Assembly: GCA_949284715.1 (NCBI GenBank)
Contig: CASDWH010000002.1
Span: 1-64,000, forward strand
DNA length: 64,000 nt
DNA from: an uncultured bacterium
GTDB taxonomy: Bacteria > Cyanobacteriota > Vampirovibrionia > Gastranaerophilales > Gastranaerophilaceae
Reading direction: 5' to 3'
Positions within the stretch are counted from its first letter, which is position 1, and every line of letters begins with the position of its first letter. Shown one piece after another: positions 19,362 through 29,747 of this stretch. Below the pieces are notes generated by a model. The model was not told where the DNA came from and did no database searches. It was given only the letters and a program-made list of their open reading frames with translations. A program made the translations under genes and the position numbers.

Positions 19362-19391
19362 ATTATACCACGGAGCGGCATTTAAAAACAA
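19362..19391 (-). promoter_or_regulatory. sigma70-type promoter for permease-hydF
   Basis: On the minus strand a -35 TTGTTT (19386-19391) and a -10 TATAAT (19362-19367) are 18 bp apart, just after the ahcY terminator and about 18 bp before the GTG start. Confidence 0.7.
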
Positions 19392-19396
19392 AAATA

Positions 19397-19424
19397 AAAA
19401 GGCGGAAATTTTTTACCGCCTTTT
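19397..19424 (-). terminator. intrinsic terminator after ahcY
   Basis: A 9-bp perfect stem (AAAAGGCGG at 19397-19405, CCGCCTTTT at 19416-19424) with A/T tails lies 25 bp after the ahcY stop. Confidence 0.9.
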
Positions 19425-19448
19425 CCACTTAAAGTATTTATTAAAAGT

Positions 19449-20907
<1,459 letters not shown>

Positions 20908-20908
<1 letters not shown>

Positions 20909-22752
20909 TACTCTACCGTAACTGATTTAGCCAGATTTCTCGGCTGGTCTACATCTTTCCCGAGGTATTCAGCTATATAGTATGCAAGAAGTTGAAGCGG
21001 AACGATTGCCAGTATAGGTGAAACAAGTTCATGAACCTGCGGAACTCTTATTATATGCTCAAAAAGTTCTTCAAGCTTTTCATCCTCTGAATCCGTTAAA
21101 GCAATCATTCTTGCATTTCTTGCTTTTGCTTCTTCGCTGTTGGACAGGATTTTGTCATATACGCAGCCTGTCATAAGAATGGACAGAACCGGCATAGTTT
21201 CGTCAAGCATAGCGATAGGGCCATGTTTTAATTCTCCGGCCGGATATCCTGTCGCATTAATATAGCTGATTTCTTTAAGCTTTAATGCCCCCTCTAATGC
21301 TGTGGCATAGTTTATTCCTCTTGAAATAAATACAAAGTTTTTAAACCCGGAATAAACTTTCGCAATTTCAGCTATTTGTTCTTTGTGCGATAAAATAGAC
21401 TCTATTTTCATCGGGAGCATAATTAATTCATGTTTTAATGTGTAGGTTAAGCTTTCATCTACGGTTCCTTTCATCTGTGCGATATGTATAGCAAGCAGAT
21501 AGAAAGACATAACCTGTGCAATATAAGATTTTGTAGCTGCTACACTAACTTCTATGCCTGCGTTTACAGGTATTAAACTGTCAGCCTCACGAGCCATTGT
21601 GGAATCCGGCCGGTTTGTTATTATTAGTATATGAGAACCTCTTTTTTTAGACTGTCTTACGGCCGTTAGTGTATCAGCTGTTTCACCGGACTGTGAAACT
21701 CCTATTACAAGTGTATTTTTATCGGTTAATGTTTTTCTGTAAATATACTCGCTTGACGGGTCTATATCTACGGCAATATCACATAGCGTTTCAATTATAT
21801 ATTTGCCTATAACCGCAGCGTGTAATGAGGTGCCGCAGGCTACGATTTGTATGCGGTTGAGGTGTTTAAGCATATTTTTGTCAATATTCACACCGTTTAA
21901 GCTTACATCCGCATCCGAGCTGTGCAGTTTATCAGACAGAATATTTCTTATAATATCTGGCTGCTCGTGAATTTCTTTGAGCATAAAGTGTTTATATCCC
22001 ATTTTACTTAAGGAAACAGACTCCCAAGGAAGAACTTCAATATGCGGTGTAATAATATTTCTGTCTATGTCCATAACGCCTAAAAAATCGCTGTGAATTG
22101 TTGCAACTTGATTATCTTCTAAATATACAGCTCTTTTAGTGTATTCAATTATTGCAGGAACATCCGAGGCTATAAAATATTCTCCATCCCCAATACCCAC
22201 AAGCAGCGGAGCGTTTCTTTTTGTTGCAACAATTGTGTCTTTAACATCCTGATGCATAATGCATAAAGCATATGAACCTTCAAGCCTTTTGGTTGCAAGA
22301 CATACGGCCTCTGTTAAATTTTTAACTTTAGAAAATTCATGGGCAACAAGGTGGGCAATAACTTCTGTATCTGTTTGGGATTTGAATTTACACCCATAAG
22401 TTTCTAATTCTTCTTTTAATTCTTTAAAATTTTCTATGATTCCGTTATGTACAACAACGACTTTACCGCAGTTACATTGATGCGGGTGTGCATTTAACCG
22501 GTTAGGAACTCCGTGGGTTGCCCATCTTATATGACCGATTCCAAGGTGCGAATTAAGAAGCTTTGCTGCGTGAGGCTTGATTTTGTTTCTCAGATTAATG
22601 AGCTTGCCTTCTTCTTTAAATACCTCAACTTTGTCATTGACAATAAGAGCTAGTCCTGCTGAATCATATCCGCGGTATTCTTGTTTTGACAAACCGTTTA
22701 AAAGAATATCCAACGCGCAACCTTTACCTATATACCCTACAATCCCGCACAT
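20908..22752 (-). CDS. glmS: glutamine-fructose-6-phosphate aminotransferase
   Basis: GlmS makes glucosamine-6-phosphate, the entry to peptidoglycan and lipid amino sugars. The 614-residue product is complete. It has the N-terminal nucleophile Cys2 (MCGIVGYIG), the glutaminase domain to about 235, two SIS domains (CGTSLHAAVIGK, GVSQSGETADT, NATGYPAGELKHGPIA) and the invariant tail DQPRNLAKSVTVE. No glmS ribozyme-like leader is evident in the 110 bp upstream. Confidence 0.97.
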
Positions 22753-22866
22753 GTCTGCTGCTCCTTTTTAACTGTTACTAAAATATTTTAACATCAAAAA
22801 ATTAAAAATCAGATTTCTTTATAATCTCTTAATCAGCAGCAAGAAAAATATTTAAATATACAGTAA

Positions 22867-23946
22867 TTATCTGCGGGAATGCTGTTTTGAATAATACTGC
22901 CGTACCATTTTTTCTGTCTGCGCTTCTGTATATTTGTATTTTGAAAGATTGAGAACAATTTGTCCGTTAGATTCATTCTCCAGTGTCTTTTTTATTTTGT
23001 ACGGGTATGTTTCGCACCCGCCGAGTTTTCCTTTATAAATAGAAGAAATTATCTGGTTTATATACATTTGACAGTATGAAGGAATATCAGGATAGCGTTG
23101 TATGTATTTTTCAAGCGGCATATTTGCCCGTCTGCTGTTAGCCTGCGCAGATACAAGCATAAAGTTCCCGAGAGTGTTTGCACCGCCGAGGGAATCCGGT
23201 TTTACATGTTCAATTGTTGCAACTGACGCTCTTAACATCCGTTTGGCAATTTCTTGCTCGGAACGTCTTGCATACTTTACAATAAAAGCATTTTCGCTGC
23301 TGCCTGATGTCGGAAGAAATAAGGCCTGGTCTTTCATTTGTTCTAATATTTTTTGTTCATTTATGTTTGCAGGAACAATTTCATCTAAAGATGTAATAAA
23401 TGTCTTTCTCTTAAATGTATCTTCGGCCTTGTTTGCAAGTATTACCTGCCGGCAGCGTGTGGTTTTGCTTCTTACTCCAAGCGCTGTTTGGGGGGATAGA
23501 GAAAGAGATATTTTATCTACTTTATCAAGTACAAGAAATTCTTCTATCTTTAATTTAGCGAGAGCGTTGTCATAGAGTTTGTTTAAACAATCTCCAAATT
23601 TCCCTTGCGGGTTTGTTTCTGAATACTTTTTAAAAGTATTAAACATACGCTTTTCAGTCTTTTGCATGTAATCAGTGTAACCGGATAATATTTTTACTCC
23701 TGTGCTGATATTTTGTGATTTATCTATCCGTTTTTCGATACTGTTTAGTGAGGAGCCTGAAATCATTTTTATCCCGGTATACGGGCAGACTATATCTCTA
23801 AGCTTTTTTAGAACATTTCCTGCGGAGGTATTGTTCCCTGTAAAAGTGATTGTATCAGAATCTGTTCGTGACATTTTATGCGGCTGGAATGTCGCTACAG
23901 GTTTATAACTATTATTTATACTAAAACTTATCGGGTTTATACGCAC
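22867..23946 (-). CDS. HNH-like nuclease-domain protein with lineage N-terminal motif
   Basis: This 359-residue protein starts at GTG 23946 with GAGGT 6 bp upstream. Its N-terminus, ending in ITFTGN near residue 37, resembles the short F-T/G-G/A motif of many hypothetical proteins in gut Melainabacteria. A CPYTG motif lies near residue 53. Near residue 240 the sequence IEHVKPDSLGGANTLGNFML followed by NSRR fits the core of an HNH endonuclease (His, Asn, Asn/Arg). It sits 20 bp downstream of a larger protein with a similar N-terminus. Nuclease activity is inferred, not shown. Confidence 0.6.
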   Translation of the reverse strand: MRINPISFSINNSYKPVATFQPHKMSRTDSDTITFTGNNTSAGNVLKKLRDIVCPYTGIKMISGSSLNSIEKRIDKSQNISTGVKILSGYTDYMQKTEKRMFNTFKKYSETNPQGKFGDCLNKLYDNALAKLKIEEFLVLDKVDKISLSLSPQTALGVRSKTTRCRQVILANKAEDTFKRKTFITSLDEIVPANINEQKILEQMKDQALFLPTSGSSENAFIVKYARRSEQEIAKRMLRASVATIEHVKPDSLGGANTLGNFMLVSAQANSRRANMPLEKYIQRYPDIPSYCQMYINQIISSIYKGKLGGCETYPYKIKKTLENESNGQIVLNLSKYKYTEAQTEKMVRQYYSKQHSRR

Positions 23947-23966
23947 TTATTACCTCTGTTATGCTT

Positions 23967-26795
23967 TTAAAATCTTAATATTTTATCTCCGGCTTTTTGC
24001 ATTCTCGCAAAATTGGCAACGAGTTTTTCCAGAATTTTGCTTTTAGCATCAGATGGCGTATCTGCCTCATTTATAAGTCTTATAAAAGCACTTTTATTGG
24101 TCAGATACCGTTTTATATTATCAATTATATCTTTCCCTTGTCCCGCCAGAGCGTTTTTAATCATTTTCTGCGCCTGTTCAAAATTTTCTTTATTTTTAAT
24201 AGGTATATTTTTTAACCCTTGTTGGGCAAATGCAAGTAATGCCGGATAAAAAGTTAAACTGTAGAATTCGTTAATTGTATCTTCCGGCAGCGGCTGTAAA
24301 TACTCCTCATATTTATTTTTTATATCAGCGCTGCTTTTAAGCATCTGATGACCCAGATAATATTTTTGTATAAAATCAGCAGTTTCGATTGGCGAATTTG
24401 CTAATGTTTCCGGTTTATGAGTGATTTGGTATAGAATATAATTAATTGCTGCATTATTTGCATTAGCCGTTTGCGGTTCAGCTTCCGTAAAATCGTTATG
24501 AATCATTTGCATGAGTGTGTCTGCTACTCCATACGCAGTTTGTTTATCTTTTGAAGATAAATTAGATAATATTTGTTTATAATTTTTAACTTTTGTAGCT
24601 ATAAACATCTGCAGCGATTCTTTAATTATATAATTTTGATTTACAGCAAAATCTAAAAATTTGTTTTCAACCTGCGGAATCCAATATTTTGTTTCATTTT
24701 TATGCAGATATTGCTGTAGTGCATATTTCATTGAATATATTGATGTTATGTCTATGTTATAGTTTGCATCTAACGGATTATCATACACTGTTTTGTTGTT
24801 AACCGGAGCTTTTTTGTCATTTTTTGCTCTATAGCAGATATAATCTACAATTAAGCCCTCCATTATAATATTCTTTATAAATTCAGGCGTTTGAGTATTT
24901 TTGTAGTATTTTATTGCAGCATTATAGTTTTTAAGAAATTCTTTGCTGATATCATTTACATTATTTTCATAATCATTAAATAAGCTGATATTTTGTAAAT
25001 TTAAATTGTACTCAGGATAAAATTGAAGTCCGCCTTTTATATGTGAATTTAAAGCTGAATTAAAATCTAATCTTATAAACTCGTCTAAAGTTTTTGCCGG
25101 GGTTTTTACCGACAGTCTTTTCATCTCTGAATCAATATTTGCATTATGCTTTAAAAAATCCTCTTCCAGATTATGCTTTTGAATATATTCTATGGCTTCA
25201 CCCCTGTTTAATTTAAATACCATGGGGTCATTTGTTAATTTGTATAAAAGCTGATTAATAAGAAATTCGTTTGTTTTTGCAACTAAAGGGTATTTACTGT
25301 CAAAAAGTTCATTTAATTCGTGTGCCTTTTCAAGTAATTTTTCTCTTAGTTCTTGTGCCTCCTCCTCATTTATATCAAGAAGCTTATGCGGTTCAGGGTA
25401 ATTTAGTGCAACTATTTCTTTTCTTGTTTGTAAACTGGTGTTCTTCATTAAAAAATCCATATATTCAGCTTTAAAAGCAGTTGGATAAAATTTCATAATA
25501 TCTGCTTCGTTTTTTCTGAATAGCTTATTGATTGAACCGGAAGAATTTAAGTCAACGGGCAGTGTTTTGGGGGGAGGAACAGCCGCTCGTGTCTGCGGAG
25601 TTGCCAGTTTTTGCATTTCTTGTTTTCTGTACTGCTTTTCTTTTGCTTTGTTTAGGACTTTTGCTTTTAACTCAATAGCTTTATTTAGTAAATTTTCTAA
25701 TTGAGTTTTATCCTCACTGTAATACGCTATTTCAAAATCAGATATTGTATCTTGCAACGTTTTTGAATAATTTTCTCTGAAATCAGAATCTTTATTCCAA
25801 AATTCCAGCATTATTTCACGCTGCCGTTCTGAAAAAAGAGGAAAATCCAGCATAAAAGCTTCGTTAGAATATTTTTCTGCAAAAATTTCAGACAATTTTT
25901 CGCTGAATCCCATTTGAGCTGCTGCTATAGTCATAATCTGCCCCTGATATTTTGAAAATATCGAGTTAGACATTTCTTTGCCTTCAATCATTTTTTGAAT
26001 TTGTTCGCTGCGCTCAATTTCATTCAGCCCGGCCCACCATTTTGTCATCGCGGAAGAAAGCTTTTGTTTGGTTTCGTCAGATACAACCTGTCCAGTTTTT
26101 CTAACCGCAGGAATATATTCCTTGTCGTTTCTTGTTGCTAAAAATGAATTATAGTATGGTAATTTAGGATATCTTATCCCTAAAGTGTAAATATTTGAGT
26201 GGGAAAAATATTGTTTATCTTTTACACCAAGTTCGTATTTAATTTCATCTGTTGCATCATTATCAAAATCCTTGTTAATTTCATCTATCGTTTTACCTTC
26301 AAGATAAACTTTTCTTAAAAGATATACAGTTAAATCTTTAATGCTTTTATCCTTAAAGATAGGTGTTTGCGATGTTTGAGAGTCCCACTTTAAAAGCAGT
26401 AATATTCCCTGCGATGGTTTTACATCATCGAGTTCTTTTAAATTGGCAAATAAGGGTTCTTCCGGATACATGTCTTTTATATCGTTTACACTATCAGCGA
26501 GTTTTAGATATTCAAAAGCCTCTCTCTGAAGCTGTGCCGGCGGCATATGCCGGCGTTCTTCAAAATCTTCAAATAAATATTTTTTAACAGTTTCCGGCAT
26601 GTTATCAATATTGAATTTTTGTGCGTAGAAATCCTCAGGTGTTCTGTTTAGCCTTGCCCCAAAATTTATGTTGTAATCTTTATAATAATATGTTGGCAAA
26701 TTAGTCTGTGAAAATGAATTTGCAGTCCGGATGTCTGTTTGTTTATTTGTTAATATTGTTCTATTATGAAAAACTTTTGTTATTTCAATACGCAT
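23967..26795 (-). CDS. large hypothetical protein with lineage N-terminal motif, 942 residues
   Basis: I cannot assign this protein. Its first 50 residues are Asn/Thr/Gln-rich and end in INFGARLNRTPEDF, the same kind of motif as in the downstream HNH-like protein. The remainder is predicted almost all helical. It includes VSDETKQKLSSAMTKWW near residue 240, reminiscent of helices found in intron-nuclease modular motifs, and several Lys/Glu coiled-coil stretches. No signal peptide or membrane segment is seen. The start has GAGG 8 bp upstream. The two genes form an operon. Confidence 0.6.
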   Translation of the reverse strand: MRIEITKVFHNRTILTNKQTDIRTANSFSQTNLPTYYYKDYNINFGARLNRTPEDFYAQKFNIDNMPETVKKYLFEDFEERRHMPPAQLQREAFEYLKLADSVNDIKDMYPEEPLFANLKELDDVKPSQGILLLLKWDSQTSQTPIFKDKSIKDLTVYLLRKVYLEGKTIDEINKDFDNDATDEIKYELGVKDKQYFSHSNIYTLGIRYPKLPYYNSFLATRNDKEYIPAVRKTGQVVSDETKQKLSSAMTKWWAGLNEIERSEQIQKMIEGKEMSNSIFSKYQGQIMTIAAAQMGFSEKLSEIFAEKYSNEAFMLDFPLFSERQREIMLEFWNKDSDFRENYSKTLQDTISDFEIAYYSEDKTQLENLLNKAIELKAKVLNKAKEKQYRKQEMQKLATPQTRAAVPPPKTLPVDLNSSGSINKLFRKNEADIMKFYPTAFKAEYMDFLMKNTSLQTRKEIVALNYPEPHKLLDINEEEAQELREKLLEKAHELNELFDSKYPLVAKTNEFLINQLLYKLTNDPMVFKLNRGEAIEYIQKHNLEEDFLKHNANIDSEMKRLSVKTPAKTLDEFIRLDFNSALNSHIKGGLQFYPEYNLNLQNISLFNDYENNVNDISKEFLKNYNAAIKYYKNTQTPEFIKNIIMEGLIVDYICYRAKNDKKAPVNNKTVYDNPLDANYNIDITSIYSMKYALQQYLHKNETKYWIPQVENKFLDFAVNQNYIIKESLQMFIATKVKNYKQILSNLSSKDKQTAYGVADTLMQMIHNDFTEAEPQTANANNAAINYILYQITHKPETLANSPIETADFIQKYYLGHQMLKSSADIKNKYEEYLQPLPEDTINEFYSLTFYPALLAFAQQGLKNIPIKNKENFEQAQKMIKNALAGQGKDIIDNIKRYLTNKSAFIRLINEADTPSDAKSKILEKLVANFARMQKAGDKILRF

Positions 26796-26954
26796 TACCT
26801 GTCCTCAATATTGTAATATTTGTTAGTTTAACAATTAAAATATATTTTTTTTGCTATTTTTTTATAAAATGTTACATATTTTAACAAAAAAATACGGGGC
26901 TGATGAGAAGGATTGTAACAAAAAATTAACAGTGTAACGAAATGTAAAGATAAA

Positions 26955-26983
26955 TTTACAATGGGCTGAAACCAAGTTATAAT
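26955..26983 (+). promoter_or_regulatory. sigma70-type promoter for the 207-residue gene
   Basis: TTTACA (26955-26960) and TATAAT (26978-26983) are 17 bp apart. They would give a leader of about 115 nt before the gene at 27104. The leader contains the ATGAT tandem repeat. Confidence 0.65.
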
Positions 26984-26990
26984 GCCCGAT

Positions 26991-27010
26991 ATGATATGAT
27001 ATGATATGAT
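26991..27010 (+). repeat. (ATGAT)4 microsatellite in a 5' leader
   Basis: Four perfect copies of ATGAT, preceded by a partial unit GAT at 26988, lie at the expected transcription start. They are followed by a G-rich stretch GTGGTGGGGTGGG. The repeat is prone to length change and could tune expression. Confidence 0.7.
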
Positions 27011-27103
27011 GTGGTGGGGTGGGCTAAAGTTTTTTTCAAAAATGTCGTTGTACAAAATACCGATGCAAAAGTGTAAATAAAATGAATAAGAAAGGAGCTA
27101 AGC

Positions 27104-27727
27104 ATGGGATTATCTATACAACAACAACTGCTTATTAATCGTAGTATAAGGAATGGGGAGGGTGGTATCGACCAAATGAAACGTGCAAACTCTCTTATAT
27201 CCGAAATGAAAACAACTATTCCTGATTTTTCTGAGCATTCGGCAGTTTATACGCAGCTGGCAAGATATTTGGCAAAGGATGAAGATTGTAGTACTGAAGA
27301 TATAATAAATGCTTATAATTCAATAAAAGATAGTTTAAAATCAAATGGAAGAGAATCTAATGATAAGGACGTATTAACTGTTTTTAACTTGTTTAAAATT
27401 ATGGTTAATGATGTGCAGATACATCCTCTATATAATAATGCTGATTTGGAAGCTGGTGATATTACTAAAATATTGTGTTCACTGGCATCAGGAAGTTATA
27501 AAAAAAGTGAAGTTATGGAGTTTTTGCTCGAAACATATAAATCACCATTAGACGAAATGCGAGACAGGCCGGGTATTGGGCGATTCCAAAATGAAACGGA
27601 TAATGAACCGCCGATTGCAGATAATAATGATAATGATAACTCGAAGCCGGCTGTACTTGTACGAGATTTGGAGAGGATGTCTGAAAATATTAAACTCACG
27701 TTTAAAATGTTTAATTCTAAGTCTTAA
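27104..27727 (+). CDS. hypothetical helical protein, 207 residues
   Basis: This protein is not recognised. It is soluble, mainly helical and acidic, with a Pro/Asn/Asp-rich linker near residues 165-180 (EPPIADNNDNDN) and a C-terminal helix. A strong AAGGAG is 7 bp before the ATG. It has its own promoter and terminator, so it is a single-gene unit. Confidence 0.65.
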   Translation: MGLSIQQQLLINRSIRNGEGGIDQMKRANSLISEMKTTIPDFSEHSAVYTQLARYLAKDEDCSTEDIINAYNSIKDSLKSNGRESNDKDVLTVFNLFKIMVNDVQIHPLYNNADLEAGDITKILCSLASGSYKKSEVMEFLLETYKSPLDEMRDRPGIGRFQNETDNEPPIADNNDNDNSKPAVLVRDLERMSENIKLTFKMFNSKS

Positions 27728-27733
27728 AAAAAT

Positions 27734-27759
27734 AGCGGTGTATCATTTGATGCACCGCT
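27734..27759 (+). terminator. intrinsic terminator
   Basis: AGCGGTG (27734-27740) pairs with CACCGCT (27753-27759) and is followed by CCTTTTTTT, 7 bp after the stop codon. Confidence 0.88.
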
Positions 27760-27874
27760 CCTTTTTTTGTTTCTGTAATTATGTATTGACTAAGTGTAAC
27801 TCTCAGGTTTTAAAATATTATTGCAGCGTTGGTGTAATAGCTGCCGGCAAAGCTATAAAATAGGAGAGAAAAGT

Positions 27875-28738
27875 ATGAAAAACAAAGTGTTACCTGTACT
27901 GGCTGTAACTGCACTGGTTGCAGGTTTGGTTTTAAACCCGTGCTTTGGGAAAGAAGGTAGAGAATTTGATAAAGGAGTTAATATGGAAAAAATCACACAA
28001 ACCGCAGGTAGAGTGCAGCTTGGTAATTTTGCCCCGGAGTTTGCTCATTTTAATGACGATATTTTATTTGGGGAAAATTGGAATAACCAGGATATTGATT
28101 TAAAAACAAGAAGTATAATAACTGTAGTTTCATTAATGTCGCAGGGCGTAGTTGATTCATCTTTGAAATACCACCTACAAACAGCAAAAAATAACGGCGT
28201 TACAAAATCTGAAATTGCAGCAATAATTACTCATAATGCTTTTTATGCCGGCTGGCCAAAGGCCTGGGCTGTATTTAATTTAGCAAAAGAAGTTTGGACT
28301 GACAATGAACCGCCAATAACAGAAAAAGATGCCTATGCAAAAACTATAATGTTCCCGATTGGAGAGCCAAATAATGCTTATGCAAAATATTTCATTGGAC
28401 AGAGTTATTTAGCTCCTGTTTCAGTACAGCAAGTGAAAATAGCAAATGTTACATTTGAACCTAAATGCAGGAATAACTGGCATATCCATAAAGCGAAATC
28501 AGGCGGCGGCCAGATGTTAATTGCTATAGGCGGCAGGGGATACTATCAGGAGTGGGGAAAAGAGCCGATTGAAATGAAGCCCGGCGATGTAATAAACATT
28601 CCTGCAAATGTTAAACACTGGCACGGTGCAGCCCGCGATTCTTGGTTCTCGCATTTGGCTGTTGAACTTGATGGAGTTGATACTTCCAACGAATGGCTGG
28701 AACCTGTTACAGATGGTGTTTACAATAAATTAAAATAA
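27875..28738 (+). CDS. exported carboxymuconolactone decarboxylase-like / cupin fusion protein
   Basis: The 287-residue precursor starts at ATG 27875 (AGGAGAG upstream). A signal peptide (MKNKVLPVLAVTALVAGLVL) is followed by NPCFGKEG. Residues about 45-145 match the CMD/AhpD-like alpha fold, with FAHFNDDILFGENW and TAKNNGVTKSEIAAIITHNAF. Residues about 185-280 form a cupin barrel with metal-type histidines (NWHIHKAK, KHWHGA). CMD-cupin fusions act on peroxides or small carbonyl compounds; the substrate is unknown. The lack of a classical LxxC lipobox argues for a periplasmic soluble protein. Confidence 0.82.
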   Translation: MKNKVLPVLAVTALVAGLVLNPCFGKEGREFDKGVNMEKITQTAGRVQLGNFAPEFAHFNDDILFGENWNNQDIDLKTRSIITVVSLMSQGVVDSSLKYHLQTAKNNGVTKSEIAAIITHNAFYAGWPKAWAVFNLAKEVWTDNEPPITEKDAYAKTIMFPIGEPNNAYAKYFIGQSYLAPVSVQQVKIANVTFEPKCRNNWHIHKAKSGGGQMLIAIGGRGYYQEWGKEPIEMKPGDVINIPANVKHWHGAARDSWFSHLAVELDGVDTSNEWLEPVTDGVYNKLK

Positions 28739-28760
28739 TATTTAATTAAAAAAAGTTTGC

Positions 28761-28793
28761 AGCTATTGTTGGGCTTTTAGCTCAACAATAGCT
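28761..28793 (+). terminator. weak intrinsic terminator
   Basis: AGCTATTGTTG (28761-28771) and CAACAATAGCT (28783-28793) form an 11-bp stem after the cupin gene, but only a short interrupted T-tract follows. Confidence 0.6.
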
Positions 28794-28901
28794 TAAATAC
28801 GTTTTGGAATTGTATAATTAGCGCTTTATTCTCTCTTTAGCATTGTAGTACACGTAAAAAAGAAAATAAAACTATGTAAAAAAGGATTAAGCTGGAAAAA
28901 A

Positions 28902-29201
28902 TTATAACAAAGCACAAATGTCTTGATAAGTAGTGAGAACTCTTGAGATAAACAAGTTGTTATTTTCTACTCTATACGCTATAACATAACGCTTTTTTAC
29001 TATATAAAACCTATAATCTTTATAAGTAAAATCAGGTCTTTTTATGCCGGATTCAGGAAACTTTGTTAATCTGCGACATGCTTTTAACAGCAAATTCAAA
29101 TGTTTTTCAGCGGCTTTAACGTTATCTTCGGCAATAAAATCGGAAATTAAATCCATATCATTATATGCCTGTTCGGTAATAATAAGATTTAAATCATTCA
29201 T
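28902..29201 (-). CDS. parE: ParE/RelE-family toxin
   Basis: The 99-residue product (start ATG 29201, MNDLNLIITEQA) has the ParE/RelE fold pattern. There are two N-terminal helices (DLISDFIAEDN and KAAEKHLNLLLKACRRLTKFPESG), then strands ending RFYIVKKRYVIAYRVENNNLFISRVL. ParE members poison gyrase and RelE members cleave mRNA on the ribosome; which applies is not clear. Its start overlaps the antitoxin gene by 8 bp, the normal arrangement. Confidence 0.85.
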   Translation of the reverse strand: MNDLNLIITEQAYNDMDLISDFIAEDNVKAAEKHLNLLLKACRRLTKFPESGIKRPDFTYKDYRFYIVKKRYVIAYRVENNNLFISRVLTTYQDICALL

Positions 29202-29439
29202 ACTTAGATAAAAGTTTTTTAAAAGCAGTTTCGCCATCCATCACTCTGCCTGCTTTTATATCATCCTCACCCTTTTGAAGTTCGGCATTAAATGCATCGA
29301 TACGTTCCTGAGGAACAGACTTTCTTAATTTTAGAAGATTCATTGCTTCCTGGACAATATCATTTACAGAACTATATAACCCTGTAGCCATCTGTTCTTT
29401 TATAAATTTATCAAAATCACTGCTTAAAGATATATCCAT
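29194..29439 (-). CDS. parD: ParD-family antitoxin
   Basis: This 81-residue protein matches ParD. The ribbon-helix-helix N-terminus is MDISLSSDFDKFIKEQMATGLYSSVNDIVQEAM, given here in outline only. The acidic/charged tail wraps the toxin. It precedes and overlaps parE and probably represses the pair. AGAGGT lies before the ATG. Confidence 0.87.
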   Translation of the reverse strand: MDISLSSDFDKFIKEQMATGLYSSVNDIVQEAMNLLKLRKSVPQERIDAFNAELQKGEDDIKAGRVMDGETAFKKLLSKYE

Positions 29440-29747
29440 GAATTTACCTCTAAAATTGATAACACTTTACATAAAAAATTATAACAAAAAATCCCCTAAA
29501 TCTCAATAAATTACTAAAAATTATGACGGTTATGAATGCATTCACATACATTGACTGGCAATTGTAACTTAATTTTATCAGTGTAAAGGAACACAAGGTT
29601 TGATTATTTGTTGCAGATAGTTTGACTATTTTTTGTTGTTCCTGTGTGGGTAAAGGTTATACATTTTGTAATATTTTGTAATCTCTATGCAATTTTTGAA
29701 AAGGATAATACTTTATATAAATACTAGGGGAAATAAAAGATATTTTT
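29440..29747. other. intergenic region, island left side
   Basis: This 308-bp AT-rich region lies between divergent parD and the 468-residue gene. TTGAAA near 29696 and TATAAATA 16 bp downstream form a plausible promoter for the plus-strand gene. No frame or RNA gene was recognised. Confidence 0.4.

Noticed and set aside
22753-22866. glmS ribozyme upstream of glmS
   Set aside because: The 114-bp leader is AT-rich and lacks the conserved ribozyme core.
26828-27055. 75-codon minus-strand frame across the ATGAT repeat
   Set aside because: Its His/Ile runs come from the microsatellite, and it overlaps the promoter of the plus-strand gene.
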